NCBI GenBank assembly: GCA_012517855.1
Contig: JAAYUD010000082.1
Location: 30,361-94,360, forward strand
DNA length: 64,000 bases
Direction: 5' to 3'
Source of the DNA: Bacteroidales bacterium
GTDB taxonomy: Bacteria > Bacteroidota > Bacteroidia > Bacteroidales > Bacteroidaceae
The notes beneath the pieces are model-generated. The model did no database searches, was not told the origin of the DNA, and worked only from the letters and a program-made list of their open reading frames with translations. Positions 1-9,190 of the stretch are shown in pieces. Position 1 is the stretch's first letter, and each line of letters opens with the position of its first letter. A program made the position numbers and the translations under genes.

Positions 1-1565
1 GCTTCACAATACTCGGGACAATTGTGAGGGACACTCATCAGTATGGGTTCTACATGCATCCTTAATACTGCCAATTCAAAGAATAGAGCCGAATTGAACA
101 TGACATCGGCATTCTCTTGATAAGGAAATATCCACTTATCTTCGCCCGCTCTGACACTCGGCCAACGCGAAATAGTTTCTTGTGCCGAATAGCCGCGATA
201 ATTGAAATCTCGAATAATGCGACGCAACAAGCGATTGTCGGTGGTTGGAATCCAATTGTGATTATCAAGCGAAATGGAAGTCAACGCCGAAACGTATATT
301 TTAAATTTACTTTCCTCGGGTATATCAGGGGTTAATTCCGGATTCAGTCCATGAATTCCTTCCAATATCAATACGGTGTGATCGTCTATCTTGAGTTTAT
401 CTCCTTTGTACTCTTTCCTTCCTTGTTGAAAATTGAAAGAAGGCAACTCTACTTCTTCACCATTCAGCAACATATTCATCTGGCGGTTGAAAAGTTTCAA
501 ATCAAGAGCATATAAAGACTCATAATCATAGTCGCCATTCTTATCACGAGGAGTCTGTTCACGATCTACAAAATAATTGTCGAGAGAAATGGCTCTAGGC
601 ATTATTCCGTTTGTCATTAACTGAACACAGAGACGTTTGCTGAAAGTGGTTTTACCCGAAGAAGAAGGTCCGGCAATAAGCACTAACTTTACCTTGCTAC
701 CATTAATATCGCGATGATATATCATATCGGCTATCTGGGCAATCTTTTTCTCTTGCAACGCCTCGGATATCTGAATAGCATCTGTGGCATACCCCTTTAG
801 GCATAACTCGTTGAAATCTCCGACTGTCTGAACCCCCATGATATTTTCCCAACGCCGATATTCGTTATACACATCAAGCATTTTCTCTTGTTTAATAACT
901 TCTTCCAATTGCTCGGGGTTATCTTTGTTGGGAACTCGGAGCAGAAAGCCATCATAGTATTTTATCACATCAAAGACTTTCAAAAAGCCCGTACTAGGCA
1001 CTAAATTGCCATAATAGTAATCGATGGTTTCGCCTAAGGTATAGTAATAAGTATAGAGAGTGCCGGAGGTCTGAAGCAGTTTAGCCTTATCGTTCATGCT
1101 ATGCTCATTGAATATGCGAACAGCATCTTCTGTATGGCACTCGATACGGTGAAACGGAATGTTTTCGGCAATCAGTTCTTCCATACGAGTTTTGATACGA
1201 GCAATATCTTCATCGGTTATTGCTCTGCCATGACTCAAATTGCAGTAATATCCTCTCGATACCGGATGTTCCAGAAATAGCTGACTCTCCGGGAACAACT
1301 CGCTGGTAGCTTTGTATAAGACAAAACAAAGGGAACGGACATAAGTCCGCATACCCGATGGATCGCGTACATCCAGGAACTCTACATCTTTGTTATTATA
1401 TACTCTATAATTAAGTCCTTCAGACTTATTATTCACCTTGGCGCTGACCACCGGATAAGGAAATTTCAAGTCAAACCCATAATAAATATCCAAAAGTGAG
1501 GAACCTATGGGAAAATCTTTATAATAATTATTATTTTTGCAGTAAATTTGTACTGTCTGTTTCAT
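1..1565 (-). CDS. Nucleoside (uridine) kinase with N-terminal TGS-like region, 3' end cut by window
   Basis: The reading frame begins at ATG 1565-1563 (MKQTVQIYCK) and runs open to the window edge, giving about 521 codons without a stop. The N-terminal ~60 residues look like a TGS-type domain. They are followed by a region resembling the second additional domain of threonyl-tRNA synthetase (HPVSRGYYC, then IPFHRIECH), and then by a phosphoribulokinase/uridine kinase domain with the P-loop GPSSSGKTT. This architecture is known in Bacteroidetes and Firmicutes proteins annotated as nucleoside kinases, which phosphorylate uridine/cytidine or related nucleosides in salvage; the substrate here is inferred. 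The gene is divergent from the phosphate symporter at 1655 and has its own promoter. The C-terminus lies outside the window. Confidence 0.85.
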   Translation of the reverse strand, partial: MKQTVQIYCKNNNYYKDFPIGSSLLDIYYGFDLKFPYPVVSAKVNNKSEGLNYRVYNNKDVEFLDVRDPSGMRTYVRSLCFVLYKATSELFPESQLFLEHPVSRGYYCNLSHGRAITDEDIARIKTRMEELIAENIPFHRIECHTEDAVRIFNEHSMNDKAKLLQTSGTLYTYYYTLGETIDYYYGNLVPSTGFLKVFDVIKYYDGFLLRVPNKDNPEQLEEVIKQEKMLDVYNEYRRWENIMGVQTVGDFNELCLKGYATDAIQISEALQEKKIAQIADMIYHRDINGSKVKLVLIAGPSSSGKTTFSKRLCVQLMTNGIMPRAISLDNYFVDREQTPRDKNGDYDYESLYALDLKLFNRQMNMLLNGEEVELPSFNFQQGRKEYKGDKLKIDDHTVLILEGIHGLNPELTPDIPEESKFKIYVSALTSISLDNHNWIPTTDNRLLRRIIRDFNYRGYSAQETISRWPSVRAGEDKWIFPYQENADVMFNSALFFELAVLRMHVEPILMSVPHNCPEYCE

Positions 1566-1596
1566 TGTACGCAACTATATTAAGTTAATCTTGATA

Positions 1597-1628
1597 TAAA
1601 TATACACCATAAAAAGACAATGAACAAA
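1597..1628 (-). promoter_or_regulatory. Bacteroides-type promoter for the nucleoside kinase
   Basis: On the minus strand, TTTG (1628-1625) is followed after 20 bases by TATATTTA (1604-1597), one mismatch from the TAnnTTTG -7 consensus. Transcription would start near 1590, about 25 bases before the ATG. Confidence 0.6.
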
Positions 1629-1654
1629 AGAAAATACATTTAATAAAGCATAAT

Positions 1655-3364
1655 ATGTCAATTTTCGCTATTTTTAAGCTTTTGGGATGTCTCGCTCTGC
1701 TTATGTTCGGGATGAAGACGATGAGCGAAGCCTTGCAAAAGCTGACGGGAGACAAGCTACGCAAGATATTGGGAGCTATGACGACCAACAGCTTCACAGG
1801 ACTGCTAACGGGAGCGCTCGTTACAGCAACCATCCAATCATCTACTGCTACAACTGTGATGGTTGTAAGCTTTGTGAATGCAGGCCTCCTGACTTTGGCA
1901 CAAGCTATCAGTGTGATTATGGGAGCCAACATCGGAACGACAGTCACGGCATGGCTTATGTCGATATTTGGTTTCCAGATCAATCTGGGTGATTATGTCT
2001 TTTGTTTATTTGCGATAGCTATCCCTTTCTTTTTCTCAAAGAAAGGGGACAAAAAATCTTTTGGCGAATTTCTATTCGGTTTCTCGTTCATGTTTTTGGG
2101 GCTTCTCACATTACGCCAAACAGGTTCTGACATGCATTTGGAAACAAACCCTGCTATTCTCTCATTCATCGATCATTGCAAAAACTGGGGAGATCTATCC
2201 ATTCTGATGTTTTTGCTCATTGGAGGCTTTCTCACCATGTGTATTCAATCGTCGGCGGCTGTCATGGCTATCACGATGATATTATGTTCTGCTCATCCCG
2301 AAAGCCTGGATTTGGGTATCGCACTGGTAATGGGTGAAAATATAGGCACGACTGTTACTTCGAATATTGCTGCCCTAACCGGTAATTCGCAAGCCCGACG
2401 TGCCGCCTTGTCGCATCTCATGTTCAACATGTTTGGTGTATTCTGGGTATTGTGTGTGTTTCATCCCTTTATCAGTTTGGATAAGTATCTTGTCAACCTC
2501 ATCGCCCCCAACGTAGATGAACATATCAAAGTCACTTTCTATTTGTCTGCGTTCCATACGATGTTCAATGTTTGCAACGTGCTGATATTAATCTGGTTCA
2601 TTAAACCATTCGAAAGAATTGTTTGCCAACTCATCAAAGAGAAAGAAGAGGATGAAGACTTCAGGCTTCGATATATTTCTTCGGGCATGCTATCGACGGC
2701 AGAACTTTCGATTCTCCAGGCTCACAAAGAAATCATCCTTTTCAGCCAACGTATTCAACGCATGTTTGGAATGGTACGATCCTTGCTTCAGACGACTAAA
2801 GATGAAGAATTCGCCAAACTTTTCTCCCGAATAGAAAAATATGAAAACATTAGCGACCATATGGAAATTGAAATAGCCGATTATCTCAATCATGTATCCG
2901 AAGGCCGACTAAGTTCCACAAGCAAACTGGCCATTCGAGGCATGCTTCGTGAAGTAACCGAAATAGAAAGTATTGGCGATAGTTGCTATAATTTAGCACG
3001 TACCATAAGTAGAAAAAAACAATCAAATACAGACTTCACCGAACAACAATACGAACATATCCATTTCATGATGAAACTGGATGAAGACGCTTTGAACCAG
3101 ATGCTGGTAATACTCGAAAAAGGAGACCAACAGGAATTGGAAATCAATAAAACCTATAATATAGAAAATGAAATAAACAATTATCGCAACCAATTAAAAA
3201 CTCAAAACATTTTGGATGTGAACAACAAGCAATACGACTATCAGATGGGCGTCTATTATATGGACATTATCAGTGAATGCGAGAAATTGGGCGATTACAC
3301 ACTCAATGTCGTTGAAGCAAGCGTTGATGTCAAAGACAAAAATTACTCTAACAATTATCACTAA
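1655..3364 (+). CDS. Na+/phosphate symporter family protein (NptA/YjbB type) with C-terminal PhoU-like domain
   Basis: 569 residues. The N-terminal ~320 residues hold two inverted-repeat Na/Pi-cotransporter units. Each carries the family's QSS signature (QSSTATTVMVV near residue 69 and QSSAAVMAITM near 201), followed by MGANIGTTVTA and MGENIGTTVTS. Hydrophobic helices surround these motifs. The C-terminal ~220 residues are charged and helical, as in the PhoU-like tail of bacterial NptA-type proteins. The likely role is sodium-driven phosphate transport at the inner membrane; bacterial members such as YjbB can export phosphate, so direction is uncertain. It is followed after 15 bp by the Ca2+ ATPase in the same direction. 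A Pit/DUF47 phosphate system sits at 43.6-45.3 kb. Confidence 0.9.
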   Translation: MSIFAIFKLLGCLALLMFGMKTMSEALQKLTGDKLRKILGAMTTNSFTGLLTGALVTATIQSSTATTVMVVSFVNAGLLTLAQAISVIMGANIGTTVTAWLMSIFGFQINLGDYVFCLFAIAIPFFFSKKGDKKSFGEFLFGFSFMFLGLLTLRQTGSDMHLETNPAILSFIDHCKNWGDLSILMFLLIGGFLTMCIQSSAAVMAITMILCSAHPESLDLGIALVMGENIGTTVTSNIAALTGNSQARRAALSHLMFNMFGVFWVLCVFHPFISLDKYLVNLIAPNVDEHIKVTFYLSAFHTMFNVCNVLILIWFIKPFERIVCQLIKEKEEDEDFRLRYISSGMLSTAELSILQAHKEIILFSQRIQRMFGMVRSLLQTTKDEEFAKLFSRIEKYENISDHMEIEIADYLNHVSEGRLSSTSKLAIRGMLREVTEIESIGDSCYNLARTISRKKQSNTDFTEQQYEHIHFMMKLDEDALNQMLVILEKGDQQELEINKTYNIENEINNYRNQLKTQNILDVNNKQYDYQMGVYYMDIISECEKLGDYTLNVVEASVDVKDKNYSNNYH

Positions 3365-3379
3365 TACACAACTAATTAA

Positions 3380-6061
3380 ATGAACACAGATCAGAAAAAT
3401 TTATTTGGCCTGACCGAAAAAGAAGTTATCGAACGCCGGGAAAGAGATGGATACAATCTACTCTCTCCTCCCAAGCGCATTTCTCCTTGGATTCTTTATT
3501 TAGAAAAGTTCAAGGATCCCGTGATACGTATCCTTGTTTTTGCCGCCTTCTTGTCGCTTATCATTTCTATTTTAGAAAACCAATACGCTGAAACGATCGG
3601 TATTATTACAGCTATACTACTAGCAACCGGCATCGGTTTCTTTTTTGAATATAATGCCAAACGGAAATTCGACTTGCTCAATACGATCAATGACGACATG
3701 CTTGTCAAAGTGATGCGAAGCGGACAGGTTTGCGAAATCCCTCGGAAAGATATTGTTGTCGACGATATTGTGATCTTAGGGACAGGAGATGAAGTTCCTG
3801 CCGACGGGACGTTACTAAAAGCGGTATCCGTACAAGTCAACGAATCGTCACTCACCGGAGAACCGATAGTGAACAAAACCATTTACGAAGATCGGTTCGA
3901 CAAAGAAGCGACTTATGCTTCGAACCGAATGATGCGCAGCACTACGATAGTAGAAGGCTACGGAACAATGATCGTTACTGCGATTGGCGATAATACCGAA
4001 ATAGGACACGTAGCCCGACAGAGCACAGAAGAAAGTGGAGTAAAAACACCGCTCAACATCCAATTGGAACATTTTGCCAAACTCATAAGTAAAATAGGTT
4101 TTATTATTGCAGGACTGGCCTTTTGCATCTTTGTCACGCGTGATTTAATTGTATTCTTCTCGGAACACGATATAAAGGGGTGGCACGACTATATAGATAT
4201 AGCCCGAATCTGCCTCAACTACTTCATGATGGCCGTCACGCTTATTGTAGTGGCTGTTCCCGAAGGATTGCCAATGAGCGTAACCCTCAGTTTGGCTCTG
4301 AACATGCGGCGAATGCTCAAAACCAACAACTTGGTGAGGAGCATGCATGCCAGTGAAACGATGGGGGCTATCAACGTCATCTGTACTGACAAGACGGGAA
4401 CACTGACCCAAAACAGCATGCAAGTACAATATTCGCTGTTTAATGGTAAGAACGATATAGTACTTGAAAAAGATGAGGTAAGTCAACTTATAAAAGAAGG
4501 TATAGCAACTAACTCTACTGCTTATCTGGAAACAGCAAGCGCCGATGTACACGGTTTAGGGAATCCAACCGAAATAGCGCTGTTACTCTGGTTGCACAAG
4601 CAAAAGATAAACTACTTGGATATACGTGAGGCAGCTACTCCCATCAGTGAAATAACCTTCTCGACCGAGCGGAAATACATGGCCATGCTTACTGACTCAA
4701 GCCTTCTACCAGGCAAACGCATACTTTACATGAAAGGTGCTCCGGAGATTGTAGGAAATCATTGCGATACGATTTTACAACTTTCAGCGACGGAAGACAT
4801 TGAACCTCATCGCTCCCAATTGAAAGAATGGCTTCTCGGGGCACAGAACAAAGCAATGAGAACACTTGCTTTTGCCTACAAGATAGTAGACAATGACGCA
4901 ACAAATTGCCAACAACTGATCAAAGAAAAAGGATTTACCCTTGTCGGGATGGTAGCCATAGCCGACCCTATCCGCGAAGGTATTAGCCAAGCAATAAACG
5001 AATGCCGTTCGGCTGGAATCAATATTAAGATAGTCACCGGCGACACAATAGGTACTGCAACAGAAATAGCCCGTCAGATAGGATTATGGAATGACAAAGA
5101 AGATACGGAGATAAACAGAATAACCGGACCGGAATTTGCAGCACTAAGCGACGAGAAGGCACTTGAAAGAGTCGGCAAACTCAAAATCATTTCGCGCGCG
5201 CGTCCTACCGACAAACAACGTCTAGTACAACTGCTTCAGAAGCAAGGAGCTATAGTCGCCGTCACCGGAGATGGAACAAATGATGCGCCGGCCCTCAACC
5301 ACGCACAAGTGGGACTTTCGATGGGTTCGGGCACATCGGTTGCCAAAGAAGCCAGCGATATTACATTGCTCGACGATTCTTTTGCCAGTATCAGCACTGC
5401 CGTAATGTGGGGACGGTCGCTCTATAAGAATATCCAACGGTTTATAGTCTTCCAACTGACTATTAACTTAGTCGCTCTTGGTATCGAATTGCTAGGATCG
5501 TTTGTAGGGACCCAATTGCCCCTCACCGTTACCCAGATGTTGTGGGTGAATCTTATTATGGATACTTTTGCATCTCTGGCGCTATCGTCCATTCCGCCAT
5601 CAAAAGCCGTAATGAAAGAAAAACCACGCCGCCTCAACGACTTCATCATTACCCGCCCCATGTACCTTAATATATTTACCACAGGTGCCATATTCTTATC
5701 AATACTGATGGGATTGATTATTTACTTTACAGCAAGCGATATTACCATCTCGGATTATCATCTTACGGTATTCTTCACCATCTTCGTCATGCTGCAATTC
5801 TGGAATCTATTCAATATCCGAGTATTCGGAAGTACAAGCTCAGCATGGAAAGGTTTAATACATTCGCCCAGTTTCTTGGCAGTGGGCGGTATCATCCTGA
5901 TAGGGCAAATTATCATTGTGCAATTTGGTGGAGCGGTATTTCGAACAACTCCCCTAGACATATACACCTGGCTAAGTATTATCGGAGCAACCTCTTTTAT
6001 TCTCTGGATAGGAGAGCTAAAACGTTTAAAACAACGAAATAAGAAAGAAAACAATGAATGA
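3380..6061 (+). CDS. Calcium-translocating P-type ATPase, PMCA/SERCA-like (type II)
   Basis: 893 residues with all P-type landmarks: an N-terminal cation-ATPase domain, actuator motif SLTGEP near residue 156 (TGES in many relatives), M4 VPEGLP, phosphorylation motif DKTGTLT with the acceptor Asp at about residue 337, the KGAPE nucleotide-binding motif, hinge GDGTNDAP near 629, and a C-terminal set of membrane helices. M6 has NLIMDT, giving the Asn and Asp of one Ca2+ site, and M4 supplies the Glu; this fits a one-Ca2+ PMCA-like pump. It would expel Ca2+ from the cytoplasm. Its end overlaps the next gene by 8 bp, so the two are probably translationally coupled. Confidence 0.92.
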   Translation: MNTDQKNLFGLTEKEVIERRERDGYNLLSPPKRISPWILYLEKFKDPVIRILVFAAFLSLIISILENQYAETIGIITAILLATGIGFFFEYNAKRKFDLLNTINDDMLVKVMRSGQVCEIPRKDIVVDDIVILGTGDEVPADGTLLKAVSVQVNESSLTGEPIVNKTIYEDRFDKEATYASNRMMRSTTIVEGYGTMIVTAIGDNTEIGHVARQSTEESGVKTPLNIQLEHFAKLISKIGFIIAGLAFCIFVTRDLIVFFSEHDIKGWHDYIDIARICLNYFMMAVTLIVVAVPEGLPMSVTLSLALNMRRMLKTNNLVRSMHASETMGAINVICTDKTGTLTQNSMQVQYSLFNGKNDIVLEKDEVSQLIKEGIATNSTAYLETASADVHGLGNPTEIALLLWLHKQKINYLDIREAATPISEITFSTERKYMAMLTDSSLLPGKRILYMKGAPEIVGNHCDTILQLSATEDIEPHRSQLKEWLLGAQNKAMRTLAFAYKIVDNDATNCQQLIKEKGFTLVGMVAIADPIREGISQAINECRSAGINIKIVTGDTIGTATEIARQIGLWNDKEDTEINRITGPEFAALSDEKALERVGKLKIISRARPTDKQRLVQLLQKQGAIVAVTGDGTNDAPALNHAQVGLSMGSGTSVAKEASDITLLDDSFASISTAVMWGRSLYKNIQRFIVFQLTINLVALGIELLGSFVGTQLPLTVTQMLWVNLIMDTFASLALSSIPPSKAVMKEKPRRLNDFIITRPMYLNIFTTGAIFLSILMGLIIYFTASDITISDYHLTVFFTIFVMLQFWNLFNIRVFGSTSSAWKGLIHSPSFLAVGGIILIGQIIIVQFGGAVFRTTPLDIYTWLSIIGATSFILWIGELKRLKQRNKKENNE

Positions 6062-6680
6062 GAATAACATCAAGAATTTAGTTTTTGATTTCGGTAATGT
6101 ATTGGTAAACTTAAACAAACAACGATGTGTAAAGCAGTTCGAAGAACTCGGTCTGCATAAAGTAAACGAACTTATCAGCAATTCTTTTAAAGAAGGCTTC
6201 TTCCAAAGCTACGAGCTGGGAATGATTTCTACAGAAGAATTTCGTGAACATATCCACTCGTTGACAGATAAGAGTCTGAAAGACGAGGACATAGATACCG
6301 CATGGAATAGTTTTTTAGTAGACATTCCTCCTCGCAAATTAATGCTCCTTTTAGAACTAAGAAAGAAGTACATGGTGTATCTACTGAGCAATACCAACGA
6401 ACTACATTGGCAATGGTCATGCCAGAACCTGTTTCCTTATAAAGGATTCGATGTAAACAGCTACTTTGAGAAGACTTATCTCTCATTTGAGATGAAGCTA
6501 TCAAAACCTGACGCCAAAATATTTCAGACGATGATCGAAGATTCGGGCATAGAGCCTAAAGAAACTCTTTTTATTGATGACTCGGTAGACAACTGCCTGG
6601 CAGCTGAAACACTGGGAATAAGATCGTTCGTTGCCGAATCCAATGAAGACTGGACACGTCTATTTGACAATAAAAAGTAA
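6054..6680 (+). CDS. HAD-superfamily phosphatase, YihX-like
   Basis: 208 residues. HAD motif I is VFDFGNVLV, in the YihX/haloacid-dehalogenase-like style where the second Asp of DxD is replaced (D-F-G-N). Motif II is LLSNTNE, motif III Lys lies in KLSKPDAKIF, and motif IV is LFIDDSVDN. A helical cap follows motif I. E. coli YihX hydrolyses alpha-glucose-1-phosphate, but the substrate here is unknown. The start codon lies inside the end of the Ca2+ ATPase gene and ribF begins 12 bp downstream, so it sits in the middle of an apparent operon. Confidence 0.85.
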   Translation: MNENNIKNLVFDFGNVLVNLNKQRCVKQFEELGLHKVNELISNSFKEGFFQSYELGMISTEEFREHIHSLTDKSLKDEDIDTAWNSFLVDIPPRKLMLLLELRKKYMVYLLSNTNELHWQWSCQNLFPYKGFDVNSYFEKTYLSFEMKLSKPDAKIFQTMIEDSGIEPKETLFIDDSVDNCLAAETLGIRSFVAESNEDWTRLFDNKK

Positions 6681-6692
6681 AAAGAAATAAAT

Positions 6693-7622
6693 ATGGAAGT
6701 TATCCGTTTTTCATCTGCAACTTTACATCCCATCTGCGCAGCGACTATCGGTTTCTTTGATGGAGTGCATCGCGGACATCAGTACTTGATAGATCGTGTC
6801 AGAGCTGTTGCCAAACGAGAGAACTGCCGTTCGGCTGTAATCACTTTTCCCGCTCCTCCCCAGCAAATAATAAATCCGGCATTCAAAGCACAACTTATCA
6901 GTACTTATGAAGAGAAAATTGAGATGCTTTCGGAAAAAGGTATTGACGAATGTATCATTCTGGATTTTAATAAAGAACTGTCGAGCCTTTCGGCAAAGCA
7001 ATTTATGAACGACATACTCAAAGAGCAATTTAATGTCGCCCATTTAATTGTAGGATACGACCATCGTTTCGGACACGATAGACGTGAAGGCTATAATGAC
7101 TATGTACGTTATGGAGAAGAAATAGGAATAAGCGTAGAAGCCGTACCTGCTTTCGAATGGCACGACCGTATCATTAGTTCTTCGGCAATACGCCAGTTGT
7201 TATACAAAGGTAATATTGAAGAGGCGAACGATGCACTAGGATACTCCTATTATATAAAAGGGGAGGTTATAAAAGGACACCAAATGGGTAGAAAGATGGG
7301 ATTCCCAACAGCCAACATTGCCCTAAACAGCGACGAGAAAATTGTGCCGAAAGCAGGAGTCTATGCCGTCAGAGTTCATTCCAAAGGAGAAACCTATGGT
7401 GGAATGCTTAATATAGGCCATCGACCCACTCTTGATAACGGCAATGACACAAGCATAGAAGCACATATTCTCGACTTCGACAAAGATATTTATGGCTGTC
7501 CGATCTGTATTTCGTTCATTAAATATATACGAAAAGAACAAAAGTTCCCGTCTATCGCAGCCTTAATACAACAATTGAATATTGATAAAGAGACAATAGA
7601 AAAGATACTTGAAAATGATTGA
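6693..7622 (+). CDS. ribF: Bifunctional riboflavin kinase / FAD synthetase
   Basis: 309 residues, the usual length for prokaryotic RibF. The N-terminal FMN adenylyltransferase domain has the nucleotidyl-transferase motif GFFDGVHRGH near residue 22 and ISSSAIR near 165. The C-terminal riboflavin kinase domain has GRKMGFPTANI followed by the VYAV strand. The enzyme converts riboflavin to FMN and then to FAD in the cytoplasm. It is the last gene of the + strand run that starts with the phosphate symporter, and about 860 bp without a gene follow it. Confidence 0.95.
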   Translation: MEVIRFSSATLHPICAATIGFFDGVHRGHQYLIDRVRAVAKRENCRSAVITFPAPPQQIINPAFKAQLISTYEEKIEMLSEKGIDECIILDFNKELSSLSAKQFMNDILKEQFNVAHLIVGYDHRFGHDRREGYNDYVRYGEEIGISVEAVPAFEWHDRIISSSAIRQLLYKGNIEEANDALGYSYYIKGEVIKGHQMGRKMGFPTANIALNSDEKIVPKAGVYAVRVHSKGETYGGMLNIGHRPTLDNGNDTSIEAHILDFDKDIYGCPICISFIKYIRKEQKFPSIAALIQQLNIDKETIEKILEND

Positions 7623-8482
7623 TTAACCAAACGGGGAATCATATTGCAATTTGCGCACTCTACATTCGACATCTCTGCCACGGTGGTCAATGCGCTGCCT
7701 AAAATGCTTTTAAACGCTTCGTGATATCTTTCTAAAAGGATGAAGTCTGTGAGACATACTGACGAAAGTTGGTTCACCTCAGAGAGGTTTTATCTCTTTG
7801 TCCCGAGAAGAATGTCGTTCCACATATGTGAGTTGATCGAATCACATATGTGAGTCGATCGTTCCATATATGTGATTCGATCAACTCACATATGTGGAAC
7901 GACAAAACCTTAATGAGCCAACAGAAATACCTTAAATACGACAATCCTGATTCAATAAGATGTGTACAAAAAACCTTCTCTCAGAAAAGAGCCGGATCAC
8001 TTCCATGCACGGGCAGTGAGCAAAGAAGTCATTACCTACAAGCAATTAAAAATGAGTTGAAAGGAGTTTCGGCACGGTGCACACACCACAGATGCCGGAT
8101 GATGACTTAATCGGTTGATATACGAAGTGGGCGATCCAAGTTTCATAATACGTTATCAGTAAGCAAGATAACGTCATTTCGAGGTCCCAAAAACAAGTCA
8201 CACCTGTATATGTTATTCATAGTCAACAAGATAACATGACGGATACTTCAGCAACAATAAAAAACAACAGAACTGCCATCACCTGAATAATTCATACTTG
8301 AGCCGACATAAGAAGAAAGGTAAAAGCGATTCAAATACAATAAGTGGGTGGTAATGATGGCGTTATTGCCCCTTTATCATTGTGACAGCAATGCCTCAGC
8401 GTCCGAAATATGTTTAGAAATAGGATAAGCTTTTATTCTAATGAACTATCGGGAGCAGAAATATCATTAAAGCTATAACCTT
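7623..8482. other. 860-bp gene-free gap between ribF and comF
   Basis: No credible coding sequence was found; the longest frame (86 codons from 7850) starts inside the palindrome array and matches nothing recognised. The gap holds that array (7814-7903) and two look-alike stem-loops about 60 bp apart. The first has CGTTATC 8151-8157 pairing with GATAACG 8167-8173. The second has TGTTAT 8211-8216 pairing with ATAACA 8231-8236. The flanking genes converge here, so neither promoter of ribF nor of comF is expected in the gap. Confidence 0.6.
7814..7903. repeat. Palindrome array: four 10-bp palindromes at exact 22-bp period, folding as one 36-bp inverted repeat
   Basis: The 10-mers CACATATGTG (7821), CACATATGTG (7843), CATATATGTG (7865) and CACATATGTG (7887) start exactly 22 bp apart. 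The 12-bp spacers contain GATC-centred near-palindromes (TTGATCGAA, TCGATCG, TTCGATCAA). The whole block is also a perfect inverted repeat: 7814-7849 pairs with 7868-7903 (36 bp) around an 18-bp loop. The outermost ends are GTCGTTC and GAACGAC. It lies in the convergent gap after ribF. Its function is unknown. Confidence 0.9.
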
Positions 8483-9190
8483 TTATTGAGCAGCAACGGC
8501 CAATGTGAGTAAACTGACTTTCGCCTCTTTGAGAGTGGCAAAACTTTCGATAAAAGCCAATGCTGTTGCTCCAGTAGTGACAACATCGTCAATAACTAAA
8601 ATATGTTTGCCTTCAAGACGTTCGGGGTGCTCGAGTTGAAAGATTTGCTGAACATTCTCCCATCTTTGAAAAGGTGTTTTCCGTGTTTGCGTTTCGACGT
8701 GTTTTACACGCTTCACAGCATGCATTTCGATTGGCAAATCGGTGACATGAGAAACTCCTTTGGCAATCCACTCGCTTTGATTATATCCACGAATCCGTTG
8801 CCGTTTTGGATGAAGTACAACTGGCATCAACAAATCAATTCCATCAAAGAAATTCGATTGTTGTAGCAACTCTGCCGCCATATTTCGCCCCATAACCTCT
8901 CCTATTTCCTTTTTACCACCATATTTAATTGCGTGAATAATCTTTCGCATTTCACTACCTCGATAGTAATAAAAATAAGATGTAGCCTTGATTAGGTTTA
9001 TCCGCCCCCAGAATAGACGTTCAACAGGATTTTCGGACAATAAATGATAATTCGTACGAGGCAGATTCAGAAGACAAGAGGTACATAAAAAATCCTCACC
9101 GCGCACCAGTGGAGAATCACAGACAGTGCAACAGCGAGGAAATAAAAGGTTTATCAGCGAACTGATATACGTAAAAACTTTATTCAACAT
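8483..9190 (-). CDS. ComF-family phosphoribosyltransferase-like protein
   Basis: 235 residues. The N-terminus has a CxxC zinc-finger pair (CCTVCDSPL near residue 20 and CTSCLLN near 36). The C-terminal half is a type I phosphoribosyltransferase fold with the PRPP-binding loop ILVIDDVVTTGATA near residue 205. ComF proteins are linked to natural transformation in several bacteria and are widespread in Bacteroidetes; the substrate is not known. The ATG overlaps the typA stop codon (TAATG at 9192-9188), so translation is probably coupled to typA. Confidence 0.88.
   Translation of the reverse strand: MLNKVFTYISSLINLLFPRCCTVCDSPLVRGEDFLCTSCLLNLPRTNYHLLSENPVERLFWGRINLIKATSYFYYYRGSEMRKIIHAIKYGGKKEIGEVMGRNMAAELLQQSNFFDGIDLLMPVVLHPKRQRIRGYNQSEWIAKGVSHVTDLPIEMHAVKRVKHVETQTRKTPFQRWENVQQIFQLEHPERLEGKHILVIDDVVTTGATALAFIESFATLKEAKVSLLTLAVAAQ

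Noticed and set aside
1585..1983. Minus-strand ORF overlapping the start of the phosphate symporter
   Set aside because: Shadow frame opposite a well-supported gene with clear family motifs.
7814..7903. Palindrome array as a CRISPR array
   Set aside because: Repeats are only 10 bp, spacers 12 bp and themselves near-palindromic, there are only four units and no cas gene is in the window.
7850..8110. 86-codon + strand ORF
   Set aside because: It begins within the inverted repeat, has no promoter or recognised family, and its composition is unlike the flanking genes.
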